From Candidatus Ozemobacteraceae bacterium (lineage in GTDB: Bacteria > Muiribacteriota > Ozemobacteria > Ozemobacterales > Ozemobacteraceae): 64,000 nucleotides of DNA. Under the pieces are notes generated by a model. The model worked only from the letters and a program-made list of their open reading frames with translations. It had not been told where the DNA came from and made no database searches. Location of the stretch: NCBI GenBank assembly GCA_035373905.1, contig DAOSOK010000002.1, forward strand, positions 136,050 through 200,049, in the 5' to 3' direction. The translations under genes were made by a program, and so were the position numbers. The first letter of the stretch is position 1; the number at the start of each line of letters is the position of its first letter. Shown here one piece after another: positions 23,552 to 31,363 of this stretch.

Positions 23552-24836
23552 AGCGAAACGAACCCTGTTCGACGCCCCCCCGGATGAGACGGAACGCGAG
23601 TCTGGCGAGCTGACGCGCGGGGTTCTGTCCGTCGGGGACGTCACTCGCCACATCAAGCGGCTTCTCGAAAAGGACAGCCTTCTCGAGAGCGTCTGGGTTC
23701 AGGGAGAAGTGTCGAACCTGGTCAAGGCGGCATCGGGACACTGGTATTTTTCCCTGAAAGACGCGACGTCCGTCCTGAAAGCCGCCGTCTGGGCCGGGAA
23801 CAGGCGCAGGATCCGGCATGAAATCAAGAACGGCGACCTGATCGCCGCCTACGGCTCCATCTCGGTCTACGAGCCCCGTGGCGAATACCAGCTCATCATT
23901 ACCGACCTGCGCCCGGCCGGCCTGGGTGCGCTGTATGAAGCCTTCGAGAAACTCAAGGCGAAACTCCAGGAAGAAGGCCTGTTCGACGCCGACCGGAAGG
24001 TGCCCCTGCCGTTCCTGCCGCGGGGCGTCGGGATCGTGACCTCGCCGAAGGGCGCCGTCGTGCAGGATATATATCGAGTGATACGAAGGCGCTTTCCGAA
24101 CATGCCGCTGTATCTCGTCCCCGTGAAGGTGCAGGGTGAGGGAGCTGCGGAAGAGATCGTGGCCGGCATCCGACGGCTCGACGCCGATTCGCGGGTCGAC
24201 GTGATCATCGTCGCGCGCGGGGGCGGCAGTCTCGAGGATCTCTGGACGTTCAACGACGAACGCGTCGCCCGCGCGATCGCGGCGGCCGAAACCCCCGTCA
24301 TATCGGCGATCGGCCATGAGACGGATTTCACCATCGCCGACTTTGTCGCGGACCAGCGGGCGGCTACGCCGTCGGTGGCGGGCGAACTGGTCGTTCCCCT
24401 CAAGGAAGACCTCGTGAAGGCGATCGCCGACAGGCGCAATAGGCTCGGCCGAGCCCTGAAGCACATGATCGTTTTCCTGGCCGGGCGGCTGGCTCATGCC
24501 CGTTCCTGCCGATTCCTGCGGAAACCGGCCCTGCTCGTCGCCGAACGCCGGACGCACGTCGCAAACACGGCCCGAGACCTGGAAACCGCCTGCGAGGCTT
24601 TCATGCGACGGTGCCGCCACGCATGGGAAATGGCCGCCGCACGGCTGACGGCCCTCGATCCGCGGGCGGTGCTCGCGAGAGGCTATATGCTGGCGACGAA
24701 CGAAGACGGCGTGGTCGTCACGTCCGCCGCGGCTTTGAAAACCGGACGAAAACTCGATCTGCAGATGGTCGACGGTCGGGCCCGCGTGGCCGTCGAGGAT
24801 GTCGAAATCAAAACCCCGGGAGGCACGCGTTCATGA
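23511..24836 (+). CDS. xseA: Exodeoxyribonuclease VII large subunit
   Basis: 441 aa. An OB-fold N-terminal domain (LSVGDVTRHIKRLLEKD, VWVQGEVSNLVKAASGHWYFSLKD, about 36-85) is followed by the catalytic XseA domain (GVGIVTSPKGAVVQDIYRV; VIIVARGGGSLEDLWTFNDE, about 230-249; ETPVISAIGHETDFTIAD). The C-terminal half is helical, binds XseB and ends LARGYMLATNEDG. Exo VII degrades single-stranded DNA in both directions and acts in repair. ATG 23511 with AAGG upstream was preferred over an in-frame ATG at 23466. It overlaps accC (41 bases) and xseB (4 bases). Confidence 0.92.
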   Translation: MAKLRTRTAREEPEAKRTLFDAPPDETERESGELTRGVLSVGDVTRHIKRLLEKDSLLESVWVQGEVSNLVKAASGHWYFSLKDATSVLKAAVWAGNRRRIRHEIKNGDLIAAYGSISVYEPRGEYQLIITDLRPAGLGALYEAFEKLKAKLQEEGLFDADRKVPLPFLPRGVGIVTSPKGAVVQDIYRVIRRRFPNMPLYLVPVKVQGEGAAEEIVAGIRRLDADSRVDVIIVARGGGSLEDLWTFNDERVARAIAAAETPVISAIGHETDFTIADFVADQRAATPSVAGELVVPLKEDLVKAIADRRNRLGRALKHMIVFLAGRLAHARSCRFLRKPALLVAERRTHVANTARDLETACEAFMRRCRHAWEMAAARLTALDPRAVLARGYMLATNEDGVVVTSAAALKTGRKLDLQMVDGRARVAVEDVEIKTPGGTRS

Positions 24837-25132
24837 AAAAGGTGTTCGATCGGAAAGAACTCGAGGAGCTCGCAGCTCTCACTCCCGAGATGATCGAAAA
24901 GCTGTCGTACGAAGACGCGATGGAGCGTCTCGAGCAAACCGTCGAGGCGCTCGAACAGGAGGGGACCCCGCTCGAGCTCGGCCTGCGCCTGTACGAAGTC
25001 GGCACGGGGCTGAGCCGCCGGTGCGGAAACGTGCTCGACGCCGCCGAGGCGCGGATGCTGCAGCTGATCGGCAACATCGAGTCGGCCCGCGAAGAGCCGT
25101 TCGATCCCGAGAAGGACGGCAGGCCGTCATGA
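24833..25132 (+). CDS. xseB: Exodeoxyribonuclease VII small subunit
   Basis: 99 aa. It contains the XseB signature YEDAMERLEQTVEALEQEG (about 26-44), then PLELGLRLYEVGTGLSRRC and a coiled tail. Family members are about 70-90 aa; this one has a short N-terminal extension. It binds the XseA C-terminus. It overlaps xseA and ispA by 4 bases each (ATGA), an arrangement common in bacteria (xseA-xseB-ispA). Confidence 0.9.
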   Translation: MKKVFDRKELEELAALTPEMIEKLSYEDAMERLEQTVEALEQEGTPLELGLRLYEVGTGLSRRCGNVLDAAEARMLQLIGNIESAREEPFDPEKDGRPS

Positions 25133-26040
25133 CCCCGGACGGGGCTTCAATGACGGGGCTGGAAGACTGGCTGCGCGCCTGCAGGTCGCGTGTCGACGAG
25201 GCGCTCGACCGCTGGCTGCCCCCGGCCGATGCTGTGCCCGCGCGCCTTCACGAGGCGATGCGGTACAGCGTCTGCGCGGGCGGAAAGCGGATCAGGCCGG
25301 CGCTGTGCCTGATGATCGCGGAGGGCTTCGGCGTCTCGGGAAACGGGCCGCTGAGGGCTGCCTGCGCACTCGAGCTGCTCCATACATATTCTCTGATCCA
25401 TGACGATCTGCCGGCGATGGATGACGACGATCTGCGGCGCGGCCGGCCGACGAACCACAAGGTGTTCGGCGAGGCGACGGCGATTCTTGCCGGAGACGCC
25501 CTGCTGACGCTTGCGTTCGAGTGGATGGCGCGCATCGCAGATTACGACGTTCCCGCGGGCCGGGCGGTCTCCGCAGTGAAGTCGTTCGCCGAGGCTGCCG
25601 GCCATGCCGGCATGGTGGGCGGTCAGATGCTCGATATCGACGCCGAGAACGGAGAGGTGACGATCGACGAACTTCGCCGGATCCATCGGCTCAAGACCGG
25701 CGCGCTCCTCACGGCCTCGATCCGAATCGGCGGGATCCTGGGCGGCGCAGATCCCGACGAGATGCGCAAACTTACCGAATACGGCCGCCACATCGGTCTT
25801 CTGTTTCAAATAGTAGACGATATACTCGACATCGAGGGAGACGCCGCCGCCCTCGGAAAGACGCCGGGAAGCGATGCGCGCCTCGGCAAATCCACGTTTC
25901 CGGCGCTTCTCGGCATGGACGGGGCGAAACGGGAAGCCGACCGCGTGCGCGACGAGGCGCTGAAAGCCGCCGCATCGCTCCCGAGGCCGATTTCCCGCAT
26001 GTCGGAACTCGCCGGATGGCTGCACGGGAGAAAACGGTGA
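25129..26040 (+). CDS. ispA: Farnesyl/geranyl diphosphate synthase
   Basis: 303 aa. It has trans-isoprenyl diphosphate synthase motifs: GGKRIRPAL (about 49-57), the first Asp-rich motif DDLPAMDDDDLRRGRPTNH (about 92-110), KTGALL, and the second Asp-rich motif FQIVDDILD (about 227-235) with KSTFPALLG after it. It condenses IPP with DMAPP/GPP to farnesyl diphosphate for quinones and undecaprenyl phosphate. ATG 25129 overlaps the xseB stop; ATG 25150 is an alternative. It heads the isoprenoid part of the operon. Confidence 0.92.
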   Translation: MTPDGASMTGLEDWLRACRSRVDEALDRWLPPADAVPARLHEAMRYSVCAGGKRIRPALCLMIAEGFGVSGNGPLRAACALELLHTYSLIHDDLPAMDDDDLRRGRPTNHKVFGEATAILAGDALLTLAFEWMARIADYDVPAGRAVSAVKSFAEAAGHAGMVGGQMLDIDAENGEVTIDELRRIHRLKTGALLTASIRIGGILGGADPDEMRKLTEYGRHIGLLFQIVDDILDIEGDAAALGKTPGSDARLGKSTFPALLGMDGAKREADRVRDEALKAAASLPRPISRMSELAGWLHGRKR

Positions 26041-26726
26041 CCGTGAAACTGTATCCCGTCGTGGTCGCCGGCGGGTCGGGAACGCGCATGAAAAGCGATC
26101 TTCCGAAACAGTTTCTCGACATCGGGGGAAAACCCGTCCTGCAATGGTCGCTCGAGTGCTTCGACGCGGTTTCCGAAACCGTCGACATCACGGTCGTTCT
26201 TCCGGAAGCCTGGCTCGAGGAAGGCAAACGCCGCCTGTCCGGCTGGCGATCGAAACATAACATTCGTTATATATGCGGAGGACTGCGACGGCAGGACTCC
26301 GTCGAAGCCGGCGTGTCGAGCATTCCCGACGAAGACGGGTGGGCTGCCGTGCACGACGGCGCTCGTCCGGCGATCACGCCCGAAATCGTCCGGGCCTGCC
26401 TTGAGATGGCTGTCGCGAAAGGAAACGCCTCGTGCGCGGTGCCGGTTTCCGACACCCTCGTCGAAACTGCCGGCGGTCTCGTGACCGGCGCCGTCGATCG
26501 GTCGAAGATGTTCGCCATGCAGACCCCGCAGATCTTCCCCGTGAACCTTCTGCGGGAGGCGCTCGCCCGGGCGCGCGCCGACGGCGTTGATGCCACCGAC
26601 GACGCCGGACTCGTCAGGCGTCTCGGCCTGCCTGTCTATCTGGCCCCGGGTTCCCCCCTAAACATCAAAGTCACCCGGCCCGAAGATCTGCTCCTGCTCG
26701 CGTCGGTCCTCCGCCCCCCAGGCTGA
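26037..26726 (+). CDS. ispD: 2-C-methyl-D-erythritol 4-phosphate cytidylyltransferase
   Basis: 229 aa. Motifs: VVVAGGSGTRM (about 7-17) with PKQF for CTP binding, AAVHDGARP (usual form HDAARP), TPQIF, and PLNIKVTRPEDL. It converts MEP plus CTP to CDP-ME in the MEP pathway. I chose GTG 26037, which has GGGAG 7 bases upstream and overlaps the ispA stop as GTGA; an ATG at 26016 would add seven residues without a better ribosome site. Confidence 0.92.
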   Translation: MTVKLYPVVVAGGSGTRMKSDLPKQFLDIGGKPVLQWSLECFDAVSETVDITVVLPEAWLEEGKRRLSGWRSKHNIRYICGGLRRQDSVEAGVSSIPDEDGWAAVHDGARPAITPEIVRACLEMAVAKGNASCAVPVSDTLVETAGGLVTGAVDRSKMFAMQTPQIFPVNLLREALARARADGVDATDDAGLVRRLGLPVYLAPGSPLNIKVTRPEDLLLLASVLRPPG

Positions 26727-26759
26727 CCGCCGTCGATGCGTGTGCCGATGCATCCGGCA

Positions 26760-26789
26760 TTGACGAAGAACGAGGGTGATTGCTAGACT
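26760..26789 (+). promoter_or_regulatory. Possible sigma-70 promoter before ispE
   Basis: TTGACG, an 18-base spacer and TAGACT lie 31 bases upstream of ispE, in the only gap (93 bases) within the isoprenoid gene block. It may give internal transcription of ispE-dxr-ispF. Confidence 0.4.
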
Positions 26790-26819
26790 TGGCCGCAAGA
26801 AGCGAGGAGCGCACGACGA

Positions 26820-27701
26820 ATGAAACGAACGCTGATTGTTCAGGCACCTGCGAAGATCAATATCGGGCTCTGGGTCAAGGGTAAACGGGCGGACGGGTAT
26901 CACGAGATCGCAAGCCTGATGCAGACGATCTCGCTCGCAGACACGATCGCGATCAAAGAGACCCGCGAAGACGGCCTCCGGATCGAGTGCGATCACCCCG
27001 GCGTTCCGACCGGCCCCGAGAATCTCGCCTACAAGTCGGCGATGCTGCTGCTGAAGAAACTCGACATTCCGCCGCGTCTCCTGATCCAGATCGAAAAGCG
27101 GATTCCGGTCGCCGCGGGACTGGCTGGTGGAAGCACCGACGCCGCCGCCGTGCTGCTGGCGCTTGCCCGTTTTTACGACTCGTCCCTGCCGATGCTCGAT
27201 CTCATGACGATGAGCCAGTCGATCGGCTCCGACGTGCCGTTCGTCATGCACGGAGGCCTCGCCCTCGCCACGGGCCGGGGCGAGAACCTGACGTTCTACG
27301 ACGCGCCGAAGCCGCCCTACGTCGTCGTCATCGCCGTTCCGAAAAACGTCAGCGTCTCGACGAAATGGGCGTATGAAAACTACCAGCCGGGCGACAACAC
27401 CCGCAAGGAAGAATTGTTCGCCACCCTCCTTCCCGCATGCCGGGAGCGGAACCTCGCCCTCCTGAGAAAAAACGTGTTCAACGACCTCGAGTCCGTCACG
27501 CTGCACCGGCATCCCGAAGTCGCCGCAATCAAGGAGCGTCTGGCCGCAACCGGCGACGGCGTGGTTCTCATGTCCGGCAGCGGGCCGTCCGTATTCGGCC
27601 TGTTCGAGGAGCGTCGCGATGCCGTGAAGGCCGCGAGCTCACTCGACCCGGACACGGTCGATGTGTTCATCGAACATACACTGCGCTCGCAGTCGCGCTG
27701 A
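26820..27701 (+). CDS. ispE: 4-diphosphocytidyl-2-C-methyl-D-erythritol kinase
   Basis: 293 aa. A GHMP kinase: N-terminal APAKINIGLWVKGKRADGYHE (residues 9-29, the conserved AKIN...DGYH), the ATP-binding loop PVAAGLAGGSTDAAA (about 96-110), IGSDVPF and C-terminal VLMSGSGPSVFGLF. It phosphorylates CDP-ME with ATP. Length is typical. ATG 26820 follows GAGGAG. It is separated from ispD by 93 bases and from dxr by 15. Confidence 0.94.
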   Translation: MKRTLIVQAPAKINIGLWVKGKRADGYHEIASLMQTISLADTIAIKETREDGLRIECDHPGVPTGPENLAYKSAMLLLKKLDIPPRLLIQIEKRIPVAAGLAGGSTDAAAVLLALARFYDSSLPMLDLMTMSQSIGSDVPFVMHGGLALATGRGENLTFYDAPKPPYVVVIAVPKNVSVSTKWAYENYQPGDNTRKEELFATLLPACRERNLALLRKNVFNDLESVTLHRHPEVAAIKERLAATGDGVVLMSGSGPSVFGLFEERRDAVKAASSLDPDTVDVFIEHTLRSQSR

Positions 27702-27716
27702 GAGGAAATTGCCGGA

Positions 27717-28913
27717 ATGAAACGCCGCATCTCCCTCCTCGGCTCGACCGGCTCCATCGGCCAGAGCACGCTCGACGTCATCCGAGCCCACCGGGACCGC
27801 CTTTCCGTGGTTGCCTTGGCCGCCGGTCGCCAATGGGAGCGCCTCGTCGGCCAGACGCGTGAATTCCGGCCCAGGATGGTCGCGATCTTCGACCCGGAAG
27901 CGGCCGCCCGGTTCAGGGACGCGATGCGCGGCTCGGACGTGGCCGTCCGCGAGGGGATGCCGGGCCTGCTCGAGGCTGCCGGCCTTGATGAAGCCGATAC
28001 GCTTGTGTCCGCCTTGGTGGGCTCGATCGGCCTGCGGCCGGTGATGGCCGGCATCGATGCGGGAAAGGCCGTCTGCCTCGCCAACAAGGAGACGCTCGTC
28101 GTCGCCGGGGCCCTCGTCACCGCTGCGGCTCACAGGAAGGGCGTTCCCCTGATTCCGATCGATTCCGAACACTCCGCGATTTTCCAGTGCCTCGCTGACG
28201 GCCACAAGGACGGGAGCCGGATCAAACGCCTGATCCTGACGGCGTCAGGCGGCCCGTTCCGCATGACCGACGCCGGCAGTCTTGCCCGGGTGACGCCCGG
28301 TGAAGCTCTTCGACACCCGAACTGGGACATGGGCGGCAAGATCACGATCGACTCGGCGACGCTGATGAACAAAGGTCTCGAGGTCATCGAGGCCCACTGG
28401 TTGTTTGACATCGATTTCGACCGGATCGAAGTGGTCGTTCATCCGCAGTCGATCATTCATTCGCTGGTCGAGTTCATCGACGGCTCGTTTCTCGGCCAGC
28501 TCGGCGCCCCGGACATGCGCCTGCCGATTCAGTATGCGCTAAGTTATCCCGAACGCTGGGAAGCGAGCGGCGAGCGGCTCGATCTGCTCAAACTGGGAAC
28601 GCTCTCGTTCGAACCGCCGCGGATGGCGGATTTTCCCTGCCTATCCTACGCATACGAGGCGGGGCGGCGCGGCGGCAGCCTTCCCTGCGCGATGAATGCG
28701 GCGAACGAGGTCGCCGTGGCGGCGTTCCTGCGCGGGGACATCGGGTTCACCGATATTCCGGTCGTGATCCGCACCGTGATGGATGAACTGCCGTTCGAGG
28801 CCTCGCCCGACCTCGAGACGTTGCTGAGACACGACGAACTCGCGCGCGGGGCCGCAGCGGTCTGCGTTGCGGCGCGGACTGCCGTCCGGCAAGGCGGGGA
28901 GGCCGCGGCATGA
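27717..28913 (+). CDS. dxr: 1-deoxy-D-xylulose 5-phosphate reductoisomerase
   Basis: 398 aa. NADPH-binding GSTGSIGQSTL (residues 8-18), LANKETLV (about 121-128), SEHSA (about 148-152), the metal/substrate loop SGGPFR, and MNKGLEVIEAHWLF (about 215-228) are all present. It catalyses the first committed step of the MEP pathway, DXP to MEP. The overlap with ispF (ATGA) shows coupling. dxs, ispG and ispH must lie elsewhere. Confidence 0.95.
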   Translation: MKRRISLLGSTGSIGQSTLDVIRAHRDRLSVVALAAGRQWERLVGQTREFRPRMVAIFDPEAAARFRDAMRGSDVAVREGMPGLLEAAGLDEADTLVSALVGSIGLRPVMAGIDAGKAVCLANKETLVVAGALVTAAAHRKGVPLIPIDSEHSAIFQCLADGHKDGSRIKRLILTASGGPFRMTDAGSLARVTPGEALRHPNWDMGGKITIDSATLMNKGLEVIEAHWLFDIDFDRIEVVVHPQSIIHSLVEFIDGSFLGQLGAPDMRLPIQYALSYPERWEASGERLDLLKLGTLSFEPPRMADFPCLSYAYEAGRRGGSLPCAMNAANEVAVAAFLRGDIGFTDIPVVIRTVMDELPFEASPDLETLLRHDELARGAAAVCVAARTAVRQGGEAAA

Positions 28914-29425
28914 ACGGGGAGATGAGCGGCCTCAGAATAGGCTTCGGCCACGATATTCATGCCCTGATTCCCGACCGGGAACTGTGGCTCGGCGGTGTCC
29001 GCATTCCCCATTCGTACGGTCTCAAGGGCCACTCGGACGCCGATGCCCTGCTTCATGCCGTCATGGATGCCCTGCTCGGGGCCGCCGCGCTCGGCGACAT
29101 CGGCATGCTGTTTCCCGATACCGATCCCGCCTATCGCGGCATCTCGTCGATGCTGCTGCTCGAGCGCGTCATGAGCCGCATCGAGGAAGCCGGTTTTTGT
29201 GTCGTCAACATCGATACTGTGATACAGTGTGAGAGTCCGAAAATTTCTCCTCACCGTGAAGCCATTCGCGAGTCGCTCGCCCGGGGCCTGCGCATCGACA
29301 AGAGCAGGGTCTCGGTGAAAGCCGGCACGAACGAGGGGTTCGACGCGGTGGGGGAGCGGCGCGCCATGGTATGCAACGCCGTGGTGTTACTTGAATCCCG
29401 GAGGAATGTCGGCTGTGGCAGGTGA
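28910..29425 (+). CDS. ispF: 2-C-methyl-D-erythritol 2,4-cyclodiphosphate synthase
   Basis: 171 aa. Metal-binding FGHDIHAL (about 12-19), KGHSDADALLHAVMDALLGA (about 39-58), GDIGMLFPDTDPAYRG (about 62-77) and the C-terminal GTNEGFDAVGERRAM (KAT.E..G..GR.EG type) are present. It cyclises CDP-ME 2-phosphate to MEcPP with release of CMP. It is last of the isoprenoid genes, and its end overlaps the next start. Confidence 0.94.
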   Translation: MNGEMSGLRIGFGHDIHALIPDRELWLGGVRIPHSYGLKGHSDADALLHAVMDALLGAAALGDIGMLFPDTDPAYRGISSMLLLERVMSRIEEAGFCVVNIDTVIQCESPKISPHREAIRESLARGLRIDKSRVSVKAGTNEGFDAVGERRAMVCNAVVLLESRRNVGCGR

Positions 29426-29966
29426 AAAGCAGAGATCCCAGTTGTTCCTCGGCGTAGGATACCTGTTCGTGGCAGGGATCATCCTGATCAACTATATCGG
29501 CCAGCGCGGCGACTCGCGCGGCATCGTTGCCGTCACGGGCGAGATGGCGATGAGCAGCTACTTCGGCGAGGCCGAGGTCCTGCGGAAACGACTCGAGGAG
29601 GAACGCCGTCTCAACACCGAGATGCGCAAGATGGTCACCGAAATGCAGACCTATGCCGGCACCAGCAAAGCCTCCGAAAAGGCGGGCTTCGAAAAAGTGC
29701 CGCTTCGCATGACGTCGGCCGATATCGACAAGCTGGCCCGGGAGGGGTTCCCCCCCGTCGTCGACAAGCTGAGGATCGTCACGGCCAAATCCAGCCCCTT
29801 CCGCGTCGGGCGGAATCCGTTCGTCCCGTTCTACGGCATGGGAAAAACGTCCAAAGCCGTTACGGCCGAATCCTCGAAAGTCACCATCTCCCTGCGCGCC
29901 GATCCCGTCCTGCCCGTTCTGATGCAGGGCGCATGGTCTCCCGTGACGGTCTACGAAGAAAACTGA
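29415..29966 (+). CDS. Single-pass membrane protein with coiled coil, unknown function
   Basis: 183 aa. One transmembrane helix (LFLGVGYLFVAGIILINYIG, about 9-28) is followed by a heptad-like segment (EAEVLRKRLEEERRLNTEMR, about 52-72) and a C-terminal globular part ending MQGAWSPVTVYEEN. I recognise no family. GTG 29415 lies 9 bases after GGAGGA; ATG 29406 directly abuts it. It is last in the accB-ispF block, before a strong terminator. An envelope scaffold role is possible but unsupported. Confidence 0.65.
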   Translation: MAGEKQRSQLFLGVGYLFVAGIILINYIGQRGDSRGIVAVTGEMAMSSYFGEAEVLRKRLEEERRLNTEMRKMVTEMQTYAGTSKASEKAGFEKVPLRMTSADIDKLAREGFPPVVDKLRIVTAKSSPFRVGRNPFVPFYGMGKTSKAVTAESSKVTISLRADPVLPVLMQGAWSPVTVYEEN

Positions 29967-29981
29967 AACCGAACCGCCGAC

Positions 29982-30013
29982 AAGAGCCCTCTCGGGGGCT
30001 CTTTCGTTTTTTT
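29982..30013 (+). terminator. Rho-independent terminator ending the accB-ispF block
   Basis: A stem AAGAGCCC/GGGCTCTT with a 6-base loop (29982-30003) is followed by TCGTTTTTTT. Confidence 0.9.
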
Positions 30014-30106
30014 CGCCACGTTCGCCGAACTCCTAAAGCGTGAGCCGCCTCATGCCGATAAGCTTCTCAGAGAATACGCGACCTCGCTTTCAGGAGACGA
30101 ACGAAC

Positions 30107-31363
30107 ATGAGGCAAACCATTCGGAATCTCGGCCTGCTGGCCGGACTGCTCTCGCTCTGCGCCCCTCTCGCGGCGGAACCGGTCGTCGGCGGCTACGTTC
30201 TCGAGCGCCTTCCCGGCGGCAAACAGGCTGTCGTGGACGGCAGGAACATCGTTCTCGCACATGTCTTCAACCAGGATCCCGGCGCCCTCAAAGCCGGCCG
30301 GTATGACGTCGGGGTTGAAGTTCAGGGCTCCAAGGGCGTCAAGACGTATGTGATGAAGCCGACCGGCGATATCGCCGGCGGGGTCTTGCGGACGTTCCGT
30401 CTGAAGGTGCCGCTGAACGCTGGAGGCAAACCCGAGCTGGTCAGGGCGTTCGCTCGTATCGACGGTCGGAAAATCTGGTCCGAGCCGTTTGCCGGCAGCC
30501 GCCAGGCTGCCGTGAAGAGCTCCGACGGCGTCGTCACGACGCTGTATACGGAAGTCGCTCCGGAACCAGGCTCCGATGCGCCGCCTCGAGAAATCCCCTT
30601 CGAGAACGAGGTCGTCCGCCCGGCCGCTCCGAAGACCGCAGCCGCATCGACGCAGAAGAAGCCCGCGACCGGCGCCGCTGCGGCCGTTCCTACCGCGAAG
30701 CCCGGCAAAACGGCCGGTGTCGCCCCCGTGCCGGCGAAGAGCGGAATTGCTCCCGTCGCGCCGGCGGTTCCGGCCGCGGTGTCCGCGAAGCCTTCGACGG
30801 ACGTCGTCGCGAAGAATCCCTCCCCGGCACCCGCGGCGAAGCCTCGCGTGATCAATCCGAACGAGTTCAAGACCCTCCACACCATCGACGAGGAACTGGT
30901 GATCTACGTCGTGAAGGCCGGAGACACCCTCCAGAGCGTTGCCGAGCGGTATTATGGCGATGCGGGTCATGACAGGACCATCGCCGACCTCAACTTCATC
31001 GAAGCCCGTGCTCAGGTCAAGCCCGGCGAGGAGATCATCGTCGATGTGAAGCCGCTTTCGGGGCTGAAGCAGAACACCGCCCAGAAGGAACCGAAGAAGG
31101 ACTCGAAGAATGAACCGAAGAAGGAAACCTCGGTTCGCCCCTCCGAAAAGGCGTCAGAAGCGATTGCCGCCGGCGATGCTTCGGCGTGTGTCCAGCGGTA
31201 CACGATCCAGAACGGAGACACGCTCGCGATCATCGCGAAGCGGTTCTACGGCAAGGCGTCGAAGGCCGGCATCATCATCAAGGCCAACCCGGGACTGAAT
31301 CCGAAGAACCTCAAGATCGGAACCGAAGTGGTGATCCCCGCTGAGAAGGGAGACAAGGCATGA
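30107..31363 (+). CDS. Exported protein with two LysM domains
   Basis: 418 aa. A signal peptide (MRQTIRNLGLLAGLLSLCAPLAA) is followed by a unique beta-rich domain (about 25-135, VVGGYVLERLPGGKQAV), a long Ala/Pro/Lys linker, a LysM (about 268-312, VYVVKAGDTLQSVAERYYG in slightly different order) and a second LysM (about 362-412, RYTIQNGDTLAIIAKRFYG, ending IGTEVVIP). LysM binds N-acetylglucosamine-containing glycans, so peptidoglycan attachment is likely. Its stop overlaps the SNF2 gene start by 4 bases, which is unexpected for an exported protein next to a cytoplasmic ATPase. Confidence 0.82.
   Translation: MRQTIRNLGLLAGLLSLCAPLAAEPVVGGYVLERLPGGKQAVVDGRNIVLAHVFNQDPGALKAGRYDVGVEVQGSKGVKTYVMKPTGDIAGGVLRTFRLKVPLNAGGKPELVRAFARIDGRKIWSEPFAGSRQAAVKSSDGVVTTLYTEVAPEPGSDAPPREIPFENEVVRPAAPKTAAASTQKKPATGAAAAVPTAKPGKTAGVAPVPAKSGIAPVAPAVPAAVSAKPSTDVVAKNPSPAPAAKPRVINPNEFKTLHTIDEELVIYVVKAGDTLQSVAERYYGDAGHDRTIADLNFIEARAQVKPGEEIIVDVKPLSGLKQNTAQKEPKKDSKNEPKKETSVRPSEKASEAIAAGDASACVQRYTIQNGDTLAIIAKRFYGKASKAGIIIKANPGLNPKNLKIGTEVVIPAEKGDKA

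Noticed and set aside
22001..23656. Long open frame on the minus strand opposite accC
   Set aside because: It mirrors accC codons, has no family motifs and no ribosome site. Long antisense frames are expected in GC-rich coding DNA.
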